A stretch of 64,000 nucleotides of DNA from Aplidium turbinatum (lineage: Eukaryota; Chordata; Ascidiacea; Aplousobranchia; Polyclinidae). Each line of letters opens with the position of its first letter. Position 1 is the first letter of the stretch. The notes under the pieces are model-generated. The model saw only the letters and a list, made by a program, of their open reading frames with translations, did no database searches and was not told where the DNA came from. Shown piece after piece: positions 22,801-34,800 of this stretch. Made by a program: the position numbers and the translations under genes. Where the stretch lies: assembly GCA_918807975.1 (NCBI GenBank), contig OU964921.1, forward strand, positions 14,665,498 to 14,729,497, given 5' to 3'.

Positions 22801-25800
22801 CAGATTGACAGTGGGTCCACCCAAAATCAGATTTATGAAAAAAAACATATTAATGTTTAATACTAGAACAACCAAGTGGCACTGAATTGTCTGCGGCATC
22901 ACTATTTCACAGCATTTGTAAGAGATATTCGGTAACACTAAGTTTTTGTGTGCTGGGCCGCCGTGGCCTTATTGGTGAAGGCCCACCAAGATATTTCTTA
23001 GGCCTATCCATAAACTACGTTCTGAATCCGCCACTGATTTAAATGAATTCCTTGGATCTTAAATTGGTAAAATGCATGTTTTCAGTGCGAAAATCGTTCA
23101 AGGTAAAGAGTTATTGTCAAAAAATGAAGGTGCAAAATGAAAAAATAGCTGTGCTCAGCTTCCAAAATCCTACTAGTGGCCGAAAATTTAAAGTGCTCTA
23201 TCTCGGCCCCCAATGAAGATACTTCAAAAAATTTTTTTGCTCCTTTCATCATTTTTTAGTATGTACAAAATATGTCAAAATAAGCAAAATCTGTGACGAG
23301 TGGTTACAAAATTTGAAAAAAGCTGATGATTATAAATGGAATGCCCCACTGTACAATGTTAAAAAAGCATTTAAAATTGGCAAAATTTTAGAAAGAATTT
23401 TGACTGCCAGTCCAGGCAAGGAACAATATGGAACAACAAAATTGGAGTGTGTTTATCAAAATATAAGCCCAACTTAACATCCCCCCCCAAAAAAAATGTT
23501 TTTTTTTTCTTCGGCTACATGGGCAAATTTCTCCCCAAAATATACACCTCAAAAATATTTACAATCAAATTACTCCAAAACTACATGCTTTTCTTATATT
23601 CTGTTTGCAAATTTGGATTCCTCATCCCCCAAAACGGTATTCTACATATTTTCATCAACTTCCTAGCTTCAGTAAACAGATATTGGGGCATTTTTACTTT
23701 TTGGAGCTGAAATACTGCCACCGTGCGGTTAAAATTGAAAATGGTGTAACTTTAAAACCCCTCGACCAATTTTGAAAAAAAATTTTTTGTTGAGCTCAGT
23801 GGGTTGCCATCTCTCACATATGTCAAAATCAACCAAATCGGAGAGTATGGGTGGCATTTCCTCTAATTTTGACCTGAAATATAATGGAATGACCCAGCAA
23901 TAAGTTAGTTGCTTCCCATTTGCTCTTCTTAATAACAAGCCTTTGCAAGAAATGTAAACATATTTTGTGCAATAGATGATTATGAAACCAATGAAATATC
24001 AATTTTTTGTCTCAGGTTTATAGGTGAATAATAACAATATAATATTTGATACAATTCACTCTGCTTGTTTTTTTGCTTGGCATTGAGCACTTTTTTGTAG
24101 TATATATATACTTTTAAAATTAAATTGATAGCAGTATTAGATCAACGTAACAAAAGTCATATTATAATAAGTAGCAAAGCTTAAAATTCAAAAACTGATT
24201 GTAGTTCACATAAAAGAAGAATTTGAATGATCACCATGCTCCACAAAATAACCATAACCATGATGCTAACATGCGGTGGGCAGTCATGCATCAAAGTTTC
24301 AAAGGCTAAAAATTGAGCTAACAAGGATTTCACAACAATAAACTTAGTTGCTAAACATACGATAAGTGTAAACAGGATTGCACGTTGTAAGTATGCCTCC
24401 ACAAGCTGCTGTTGCAAGAAATACAACCACATATTCAATTGCATTAGGACAGAAAAGTGCAACAACATCTCCCTTATGAAGACCAGATCTCACTAGAAAG
24501 CTTGCACATTTTATCACAACATTTATCATTTCTTTGCAAGTGTAGGAATGATCTTCAAAGGCAGAAACCTGAAAAAGGAACATATATGTTTGTTGACATA
24601 AAATAATTTAATGAAAAATTACACCCATAATTGTATGCATCCACTATTAAAAATTGATCTTGTCAAATCTAGAAAAGTTTATGACTCTTTAGGAAGAACC
24701 ACAGTCTGCAATCTTCAGTTAGAGAATAGCCTGAACGTTACCTAATCTAATCTTTAGGCTAATGCTTAAATGTTACTATTGTCACACAATGGTAATTTTT
24801 TAAAATGCAGTTGACACAAACTATGGAATTGCATTGTAACCGAAAATTCAATCAAAGCATACTAATATTACCACAAGGTTTCATTTGAAATAAGAAAATG
24901 TAATGAAAAGTTTTAATTGAAAAAAAGACTTATTGCAAAGACAGATCTCATAGTTGTTAAAATGTTAAGCTGCATTAATGTTTAATATTAATTATTAATA
25001 CAATGCTTTATCACAGTGTGACAAATTGCAAACCAAAAATACGAAAACATATAAATCCAAAGTTTACAAACCATTTTAAACTTAACAAAAAGGTATAAAG
25101 TACATTTAAGTACATAAACCTGTTGAAAGTATATCGTGACCAGGAAGATTGCCCGTCGGAATATTGCCCGCCGGAAAATTGCCCGCCGGAAAATTGCCCG
25201 CCGGAAAATTGCCTGTGTGGGCAGATTGCCGTCGAGAAAACTGCCACCCGAAAAATTGCCCGTCTTTGAGTAAGAAATAGCTGCGAAAAAAATCCAGCTA
25301 TGAGTCTGTATTGAACCATTGTTCCTCAAATAGTCTAAACTTAGCACCTTTGCAACCAGATTGGTGCGACGAGATTTAATTATCACGTTTTGAAACTGAT
25401 CTTTGTCATGTATTAAGCGAAATTCATGAAGTAGCCTATTTTAATCTGTAGAAAACTTGAAAATGTACATTAGGTAATTCGCAGTAATAAAGGCACATCA
25501 CATCATAAATTTATCATTTAGACATTGAAAGTAGCAATCAATTAACTTTCATGCGGGAATGACAAGTATGGGGAAGGTTTAATTGATATCAGAAATTTAC
25601 ATGATTACTATTGTTGCTCATGTGTTAACCAAAGCGATCATACAGAAGGCAAATAATGAGAATACACCCATCAAAACACCCGGACGATGTACGTTCATTT
25701 ACTTTCTTTAAAGTTTGAATATTGTCAATATACTAGTTCGCAGGGCTGCGATTTTTTCTTTCTCGTCGAACGACCAAAAATTCTGCGTTTGTTTGTCGAA

Positions 25801-28800
25801 TAGTAATATGACATCACAAGAGTCAGATAAGCGTTTGGCCACGAATTACCGCACAAGTAGTGTGGATGTACGATTGTACATCAGAGTCACGTAAGTTTTT
25901 AATCACATGCTGATTGAGTGATTGCAAAGGAGTATCATGCACTAAGTTGTCTACCTACCGGACGTGTATATTATTTGTTTTGCTCCAGGAAGAGAACTGT
26001 TTTAAACGCGAAACTGAGAATCGCAAAAGAAAAAAGCCCTTAGGCTATACCGCTAAAGTAACCTACTGCGTGACAGAGATTGAGATTTTTTTTTGGCATC
26101 TTTTTAGTCTCGCAGTCTCGCTTAGTACGTAAATAGTTATGTACGTACCACGTCCCGCACGCAAACACACTTAGGAGCAAAATACGCAAGTTACCAAGAA
26201 ACACAGCCAAGATAAAGCGAAAAATGAACTACAGATAAAAGAAAACAGAACAATACTACGATAATAAGAAACAACGGCGTAGTGTTACAGCATTTAAGGT
26301 GTGCCGAGATGGCGGACAAGCCTCTTCGTACAACAATGCAACAAACTAAATGCAATCACGTACGAATCACGAAATTAAATGCACACAAGAACGAATTAAT
26401 TAATAACAGTGAAAGGAACGAACATTCGTAACAAGACAAGCATTAATGCCAGGGCATGCTTGCTACTAGATCTTGATTTTGCTGCCTCTGCATGACTTTA
26501 GACCGAAGATTTGCGTTAAATGCCAATCGTTTCGGAACAGGCAGTCAAGTGCTTTTCGCAATAATGGTTTCGCCAGTGAATTCGGTGGGCCGCACATGCC
26601 AACGATCTTGAATAGCTTCGTCAGACAGCGGCCTTAATCGCGAGTCGTGCAGTGCGTAGCTGGAGCAGAAAGACTCGACGATACATTTGTTACAACAGCG
26701 CAACAGGTACTTCAAGCACGAGTGCATGAGCTCACTTAAATCCTGGTAAAAAATTTGCTTTGTGAAGATGTTGTACCACAAACTTTCAATCGAAGGAAAC
26801 GGCTTTTCTGATACTAGGCGCTGATGAAGCGTGCGGTACAGCGAAATGAGGCGTTCCTGGTTAAAATCCGCACCAGCGGACTCTAGAAGATGGCGAATAC
26901 CAGAAAGCTCATCACTTGTAGGTGTTGAAGAGCGTGCTGACGTGCTGCTGTTGCAATAAGTATCTCACGGAGTCAATTTTGTTAATTGGCTCATACGGCG
27001 AAATGCAAACTGGCTTAGACGTTCACAACTAAAAGTAACCTACTTCGGTTATTTTATCCATAAAGAAACCCGTTGAGTCGAAAAGCACAAAACGTGTGTG
27101 GCGAAATGTTTGATGCCAGGTGTTAGAAATTCGATCAAAGCATTTTTCTGTAGTGTTCAAAATGTTCTTCTGGAAGAGAACTTCTTTCCATAAAAATAGC
27201 GGCTCTTTCATCTGTATTTCTGAACATCTGATTGGAAAATAGGCTGTTTTCTAGATGTGAAAAACTTTCGTAACAAGTAGGCCTATTCAACAGATTCATT
27301 TTAACAGAGCAATATTGTAATTGGCTTATACGACAAAATACAAACTGGCATAGACGTTCACAACTAAAAGTAGCCTAGGAGGCATTCCATTATAATTCAA
27401 CAAATCCAAATAACCACTAAGTCTTCAATTTTGATGACTAAAGCACATGTCATAGCATGTGAAAAATGCATCTCGGCAAAAAAAAAAAAATTTGAAAATC
27501 GGACAAGCGGTTTTCGAGATATTCCGTTCTGAAGTTTTGTGGCTGTCACTAGGTGGCGCTGTTGATGTTCCCAATGTTTTTTGATTTTAGGGTTATATTT
27601 GAGGTAGAAAGTCGGTTGAAGTGTCTATTTCACCATTTTTCATGATGCAGAATTCAAAAATGATGTCAATTTTAGTCTACAAGAATTAACTAAGGAGTTG
27701 TGTGGCATTTAAAAAAAATTGGGGGACCAAATGCCAACCCCCAAATTTCCATGTGGGTAACAAGATATCCCAAAAAATGTTTTTGTTTTTCAAAGTTTCT
27801 TGCGTATACTTAATAATAACATACTGTTTATTTATGAGACTTTTGTCCTTTTTGCATAATGCAACCTTTTATCAAAGACTTGCATGAGAAGTTATATGAT
27901 CTACTAATGCAATATTTGAATGATGTGTGCTTATGATGTCACAATAACAAATTACAGATTTTCCCAAAATACTTTTTTCATTGTGAAAATTGCTCAGGAA
28001 AACCAGCCTTTGTTTCAAAGTTGCAGTCAAATTTTGTTTTCCCGGGCAATTTTCACATTAAAAAAAAGTTTTTTGGGGAAATCTGTAATTTATTATTGTG
28101 ACATCATAAGCAAGTATTATTCAAATATTGCATTAATAGATCTTTGATATAAGGTTGCATTGTGCAAAAAGGACAAAAGTCTCATAAAAAAATATTATAC
28201 TATCATGAAGTATATGCAAGAAACTTTCAAGAACAGAATTTTTTTTCGGGATATCTCGTTACCCACATGACAATTTGAGGGTTGGCATTTGGTCCCCTAA
28301 ATTTTTTAAAATGCCCCATAACTCTTTAGCTAATGCTTTTAGAATAAAATTGAGACCATTTTTGAATTCTGCATTATGAAAAATGGTGGAATAGACACTA
28401 CAACCAACTTTCTACCCCAAATATATCCCTAAAATAAAAAAACATTGGGAACATCAACAGTGCCACCTAGTGACAGCAACAAAATTTCAAAATGCGATAT
28501 CTTAAAAACCACTTGTCCGATTTTCAAAATTTTTTTTTGCCCAAATTCAAATTTTGAAAACAACAAAATATATCAAAACCAACACCTTTTGAAACCTAGT
28601 GGTTACATTTCTTTCTAAAATTTGTTGAATTATAATGGAATGTCTCCTAGGTTATTTCATCTATAAAAGAAACCCATTGTGTCGAATAGCACGAAACGTG
28701 TGTGGAGAAATGTTTGATGCCAGGCGTTAGAACTTCGATCAAAGCATTCTCCCGCAGTGTTCAAAATGGCGACGCGGACGCCTTGGGAGTTTTTCGCGTG

Positions 28801-31800
28801 AATCGTCGCTTTTAGGCTTTGCCTTGAATTACCTGGCGCAAGACAATTTACGTAAGTCGGCACTCTTATGATTGCATCATGTGATGCCCCCCCCCCCCCC
28901 CCCGGTTGTTCCTCGACCTGACGACGTTCAGTCCTCTCTCAGTTTTTTTTCCGTAAGGCACAGTGTTTGTCGAATTGTGACGGCGTGTGTCGAGCGACGT
29001 CGTCGCCAAAAAAGGCAAAAATCGCAGCCCTGCTAACGACATTCAGTCCTCTCTCAGTTTTTTTCAATAAGGCACGACGTTTGTCGAATAGTGATGGCGC
29101 GTGTCGAGTGACCTCGTCACCAAAAAAGGCAAAAATCGCAGCCCTGCTAGTTCGTGTGTAATTTTGCTTTGCAACTTGTAGATTTTCTTTCACTGCACTC
29201 CCAATAAATTGTAGTACCGCTTTTATTCGTCTTATTTCGATGATACATAAATTGCAATTCATCTACAAAAATGCATTTTCCGCTCTCACTTTTTATAACG
29301 GTCACCATTTTGTAGTGCCACAGCCCACAGTGTAGTAGTGGTGTAGTGCCACAGGTCAGTGTGATGTGTCTAGTGATGCTGCTGGGTGGAGATGTAGTTG
29401 CACATGCTTCTCATCTATCGCTTTCATCATCCGGCAGATAGTCTTTGATGAAAAGGAAGCCGAGTGCGTTAGTCTTCCCTGCTGGTACATAACCTCTCCA
29501 CCGACAAGACTCTAGCCAAACCTCCCCGTGGTACACCATGGAAACTGGATGCCATGCGGCTCCAGGCTAGGGATCTCGGAGCAGATTGAAGCCCTAGAGG
29601 TGCAGTGTGCAGGGCCCGCTGGCATGCGGAAACGTCCCAGCACTCACCAATCCAATCCCAGGCCACTGGGATATGTGGTGTCTGCTATCTCTGGATAGCC
29701 TGTCATGACCTGGATGACAGTAGCATATGCAGTGGGTCACTACTGTGTTTTTGGGACAACGGTGTGATATGCAAGTGGAATTTCCCACAACTGCCCTAGT
29801 TAGCTGGGAACGGTGGAGATCTTGGTCTGCCAAAAGTGTACCAAGTTAGTCAAGGAAAGGCATCCGGCAGTAAAAACTGCCTAAATCAAAACATGTCAAG
29901 TCGAAAAAGAAGAAATAACCAAGGCAGTGCCAGTAACAACAAGGTAACTGGTAATGTCTCGGGCTTGGCGGACCTCCGGGTGCGTGGGTCTGCAGGGTCC
30001 GGCCATTGTGGCAAATACTATGAACGCCCGAAGCCTTTCCGTTTGGGATCACTTAATATGGGAACCATACGAGGAAAGGCAAATGAAGTACAGTAGTAGA
30101 GACAATGACTAGGAGAAGAATAGACTTACTCTGTCTTCAGGAAGCCAGATGGAGGCATGTTGGAACTAGGAAAATTACTGGGAAGGATTCGCAAGGCAAG
30201 TTTCTCTGGTCTGGTAATGGTAAGGGCACAGGAGGGGTTGGTATCATGCTGGCTGAAGATTGGTGGGAGAAGGTATTTGAAGTGAGACGCATTTCCGACA
30301 GGATACTCTTAGTGCGTTTCGTTGTGGGTAAAGTTGTGTTTGCTGTCGTCTGTGTTTATGCTCCCCAGGCTGGGCTCAGCGAAGATACCAAGACTCAGTT
30401 TTAGAAACAACTTCAAAGCCTTATCACCACTGTCCCTGCCACTGAAGAACTGTTTGTGTGCAGTGATTGGAATGGCCACATAGGCAGCAATCCAGACGGA
30501 TACGTAGAAGTTCATGGTGGGTATGCCATTGGCCAACGCAATGAGGAAGGTGAAAGACTACTTGAATTTGCTGTAGCAAACGACCTGGTGATAGGGAACT
30601 CCGTATTTAAGAAGGACCACAGACATCTGGTCACTTACTAATCTGGAGAAGTTTTGACGCAGATCGATTACATCCTGTATCGGCGCAGGTTCAGAAAGCA
30701 TGTTACAAATGTAAAAGTCATCCTGGGTGAAGAATGCGTATCCCAGCACAGACTCATGGTGTCGGACATGACGGTACAAGATTTACACAAAAGCGACAGT
30801 TTAAGCCCCGCATAAAACTCTGGCAGCTTAAAGATCCAAACAAACAAGCTGAGTACGGTATGCTGAACACTTTGCCTCCAAGATTGAAGGAGCCCATGCA
30901 AGCACTGTAGAAGAGATATGGAAAACTCTGAAGGAAGGAGTCACTGAAGCTGCACAAGAAACTTGTGGTGTTTCATCTAGGCACCTGGAGAAAACAAACC
31001 CGGTGGTGAAATGATACAGTGGAGAATGCTGTGCAGGAGAAGAGGAGATGCTTTAAGGCATGGAAGGCAGGAGGAAGCAGAGGAGCGTACAACGATGTCA
31101 AACGAACTGCTAAGTATGCCATCATCAACAGTATCATAGCCGATGCGGCCTTTGATGAACTAGATGCTCAGTTCGTAAATTTTTCCAGTGTTCCCTTTGT
31201 CGAGCAGTGTCCCAAAGTGTTCTTGGTTGGCTGATTGATGTATAGAAATTGGATATAAATGTTGTTCGTTGTCTGCCACGAGCACGTTTCCCGAGAAGGC
31301 GGCCAGTTAGACAGAGATTTTCTAAATCTTTTTTTCTGATGTGACCGAGAAATTTGAGTTGCCTTTGAGTTATGTTGTTCAATAGTTTCTTGTCTTGATG
31401 TACCTGGTTTAAAACTTCTGCATTTGTGATGTGATCAGTATATGAAATCCTGAGCATTCTCCTGTAAAACCACATTTCAGCTGCTTCAATGTTAGGCCTA
31501 GTTTCTGTGTTGAAGGTCCATGTTTCACAACCATACTGGAGAACAGACCACACTAACACTTTGAGAAGTCGCACCTTCAGAAGAATAGAAAGCTTGCGAT
31601 CCAATAGAATAGGTCGTAGTCTATTAAAAGCGTCTTTAGCTAGGCCTATTCTTCTTCGTATCTCTCTCTTACATCGTGCGTCCGCTGTCAAGAGAGAACC
31701 AAGATAGTTGAAAGAAGACACTTGGTCAATTGTGTTGCCTCCCTGGTGAAGTACAAAGTGGGGTTCAGGACTTTGTTTGGAGATAGTCATGCATTTTGTT

Positions 31801-34800
31801 TTTTTTGTCATTAATTTCAATTCTATATTTTGCACTGATGTCTGAAGTTTTGTTAATTAGTGTTTGTAAACCGTCCGGAGATGTCGCTATGAGCACAGTG
31901 TCATCAGCATAGCGAATATTGTTTAATGAGATGCCGTTCACTAAACCTCCCTCATCAATACCTTCTATTTCTCTGAGAATCATTTCACTATACAAGTTAA
32001 ACAGATCTGGTGACATCACACAGCCTTGTCTGACCCAACGTTGAATTTCAAAATATCTAGACAGACCTTCCGGTAGGCGAACTGCAGCTTGTTGTTGGTA
32101 ATACACATTCTTAATTATGCGCAGGTCCTTGTGATCAACGTTAATGTTGTTCAGCATCTCAAAAAGCTGTTCGTGACAAACTTTATCGAAGGCTTTTTTA
32201 AAATCTACAGATGCTAGATACAGTATAGGTCTTGTTGGACTTCGATTGCTCTTCCACCAAGCATTCTCATCGTAAAGATTGCGTTGGTTGTTCCCCTGTC
32301 TTTCATGAAGCCAAATTGATTGCCCCCTATTTCTGGAAGCAATTGCCTTCTTAAGCGTTGGAGGATGATCTTTAGCAGCAATTTCACAGTGTGTGAGATC
32401 AGACTAATAGTGCGATGTTTGTCACAATCAAGTGTTCCTGGAACTTTGGGTAGTGCAATGAATACTGATTTCAACATGACCTCAGGAATCACACCACTTT
32501 CATATATTCTGTCTAAGAGCTTCCATATGATGTCTATTCCTTCTTCGTCCAGGGCTTTAAGCATTTCCACACAGATTTCATCTGGCCCAGCAGCTTTTCC
32601 TGTTTTCATTTGATGCAGAGCCCACTTAACTTCGGCTTTCAAGATCGGTGGACCTGTCACATCTCGAGATGCGTCTTCAGTAAGCTTGCTTCTGCTCGCA
32701 TCCCGAAAGAGGTCCTGTATATATTCCTCCCATCTCTGAGTTACATCTTTTGGGTCATGAAGGATGTCTCCATTTGCCGCTCTGATACACTTCGATGTTG
32801 GTGCTGATTTTTTGCCTACAAGCTCGTTTATCTTTTAGAACATGTTTTTCCCATCAAGTCGAAGTTTCTCAACTTCTAGACATTTTTCTTCAAGCCGTTT
32901 TCTTTAGCTGTATGACATTCTTTTTTAATTTCACGGTTTACTAAACGATGTTGTATTGGATCTTGTTTCAAGTTACGACGTTTGTCCATTAAATTTCTTA
33001 TTTCAGAATTGAACCAATAAGTTGAAGTTTTCTTGCTCTGGTCCATCTTAGGAATATTAGTGTATGCGGCTTCCTTGATCAGTCGAATATACATTCCAGA
33101 AAGTTTCGGGGTCTTGGGGCAAAGTATCTGGCAAGTTTTTCAGGACATCATGTTTGAAGTTTGCACAAACATCCAAATCACCGAGAGACTGTAGGTTAAA
33201 CTTTAGTTTTGGTTTTGGTTTTTGGATGCACTTGAAAAACAGTTGGAATCTTGCAACGACTGGATTGTGGTCCAAGTCAATATCTGCTCCTGGGTATGCA
33301 TGGCAATCTTTAACAGCATTCCTGTATCGAGTACTGATCAAAATGTAATCTATTTGACTTCTTGCTCTGTCTCCAGGGCTTGTCCAGGTGTACCTTCTTC
33401 TTCGATGTACATTAAACCAAGTGTTAGTAATTGTCAGGTTTTTGTCCCTACACCAGTCAACCAGCCTGTCACCTCTCTCATTTCGTTCACCAAGCCCAAA
33501 CTGACCAACAATTTTACCTTCCTCCATACATCCAACTTTGGCATTAAAGTCTCCCATAACCATTGTAACTTCATTTGGTTTGCAAGTTTGCAAGTATGGT
33601 TTGCAAGGTTTGCAAGTATGGTTTGCAAGTATGCCATATACAATGCTAAAACCGAAGCTGAGAAGACACTATTTCACAATGTCAACTCAAAGTCAGGGAC
33701 CGTCTACAACAGTGTTTCTCAACTTTTTTGGCCCAACGCCCCCTTTATAAACTGGCAAAATGTTACCGCTCCCCAACCCAACCAAAAAAACGATAATTAC
33801 GAAAAGCGAATATAAAACAATAAATACTATTAATACCACAAAAAGTGCTCAATGCCAAGCAGTGCAAATCACATCAAATATAGACTAGTGACTTCTATTT
33901 CTATTACAATAAGGACCTTCTGATAATCCCCCTTTTAGGGTAAAACAGGCTGTAAGGGTTTTAGAGACTAGTAACTATATTTGAGGAAAAGCAAATATAC
34001 ATTTGCCAGCATGAAAACAGTATAGGCCTACTGGTAGTCAGTGTGAACCTTGGGCTTGGTGGGAAAGTGCCTGTTTTTTCACATCCGGTGTAAAGCCAGT
34101 GAGAAACATTCGAAGATCACCTCTTATGGATAGGCTATGTCAGGTGGGGTTTGCTGTTTGGTATGTAGCAGAACAACACAGCTGAATCCCTTTTCCACCA
34201 TGTATGAGGTAGGAAATGCTACGACGAAAACACGAGCTCTGACAAAATCGTTACGCTGGGCGGTAGATGGTTTAAACCAGAATGCCTCCTAATGATCAAA
34301 ACGCCCCCCTTAAGCCGAGGTAATCAAAATGCCCCCCTGCAAACTCAAAACGCCCCCCCCCCCGGGGGGCGGTACCGCCCCCGTTGAGAACCACTGGTCT
34401 ACAAGCTGGCTAAGCAAATGCGGCTTGACAATCAATACGTTAGTGGTGATAAACCTATCAAAAATGATGCCGGTGAACTCTCCCTCGACGAGGAAGGAAG
34501 GTCGCTTGGAAACAACACTATGAACGACTTCTCAATGTAAAGTTCCCCTGGAACCCGGATAATCTCTCAGATGAACCATCTGTTGAAGGCCCTAGTGTAC
34601 CAATCACCATCAAGATGATCGAAAGAGCCATCAGTAAGATGTGCATGGGCAAAGCTCCTGGTCCTTCAGGAATAATAGCAGAGATGCTGAAGCCAACATG
34701 CGAAACTGGAGTTGCTCTTATACGAGATCTTGTAGCTAAGCTATTGTTAGCAAGGGTCGTATACCAGCAGACTGGGAAGAAAGCTACATCGTCAAGATCT

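Larger units (their letters stand above)
21041..23895. mobile_element. Large inverted-repeat element, ends GGGTCATTCC
   Basis: The left end GGGTCATTCCATTATATTTC and its inverse at 23876-23895 match for about 25 bp, then the arms diverge. AGCA stands on both sides. It encodes nothing I recognise and contains SINE-2 (21598-21934) and a hAT MITE (22757-23036). The end resembles that of the palindrome at 27378. Confidence 0.7.
25741..29146 (-). mobile_element. hAT element X (copy 1), target duplication CTAGTTCG
   Basis: The ends CAGGGCTGCGATTTT and CGCAGCCCTG lie between exact CTAGTTCG copies at 25733-25740 and 29147-29154. The right end is present twice in tandem (28920-29032 and 29035-29146). 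A 1.27-kb palindrome is nested inside. A sister copy in the opposite orientation is at 35479-40570. An open minus-strand stretch at 26545-26781 may be a transposase scrap, but I cannot assign it. Confidence 0.88.
31123..33626 (-). mobile_element. LINE B, 5'-truncated RTE-like element, 11-bp target duplication
   Basis: Minus-strand frames encode part of an endonuclease (33593-33057: [42 protein letters not shown]), reverse transcriptase (32660-32214: [24 protein letters not shown]; 32157-31765: [27 protein letters not shown]) and the C-terminal region (31835-31134: [31 protein letters not shown]). AAGTATGCCAT at 31112-31122 and 33627-33637 is the target duplication. The 3' end carries a GATGATG-like tail. 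A few frame breaks are present. Confidence 0.9.

Noticed and set aside
25140-25266. CRISPR-like array of short repeats
   Set aside because: Units are 16 bp and contiguous with no spacers, in a eukaryotic intron. It is a minisatellite.
24988-25386. Open frames with Gly-Gln/Arg-Ala repeats
   Set aside because: They are translations of the minisatellite on the minus strand, with no conservation evidence.
33222-33815. 197-codon plus-strand frame
   Set aside because: It overlaps LINE B antisense, then LINE A and a hAT end. It has no family features.
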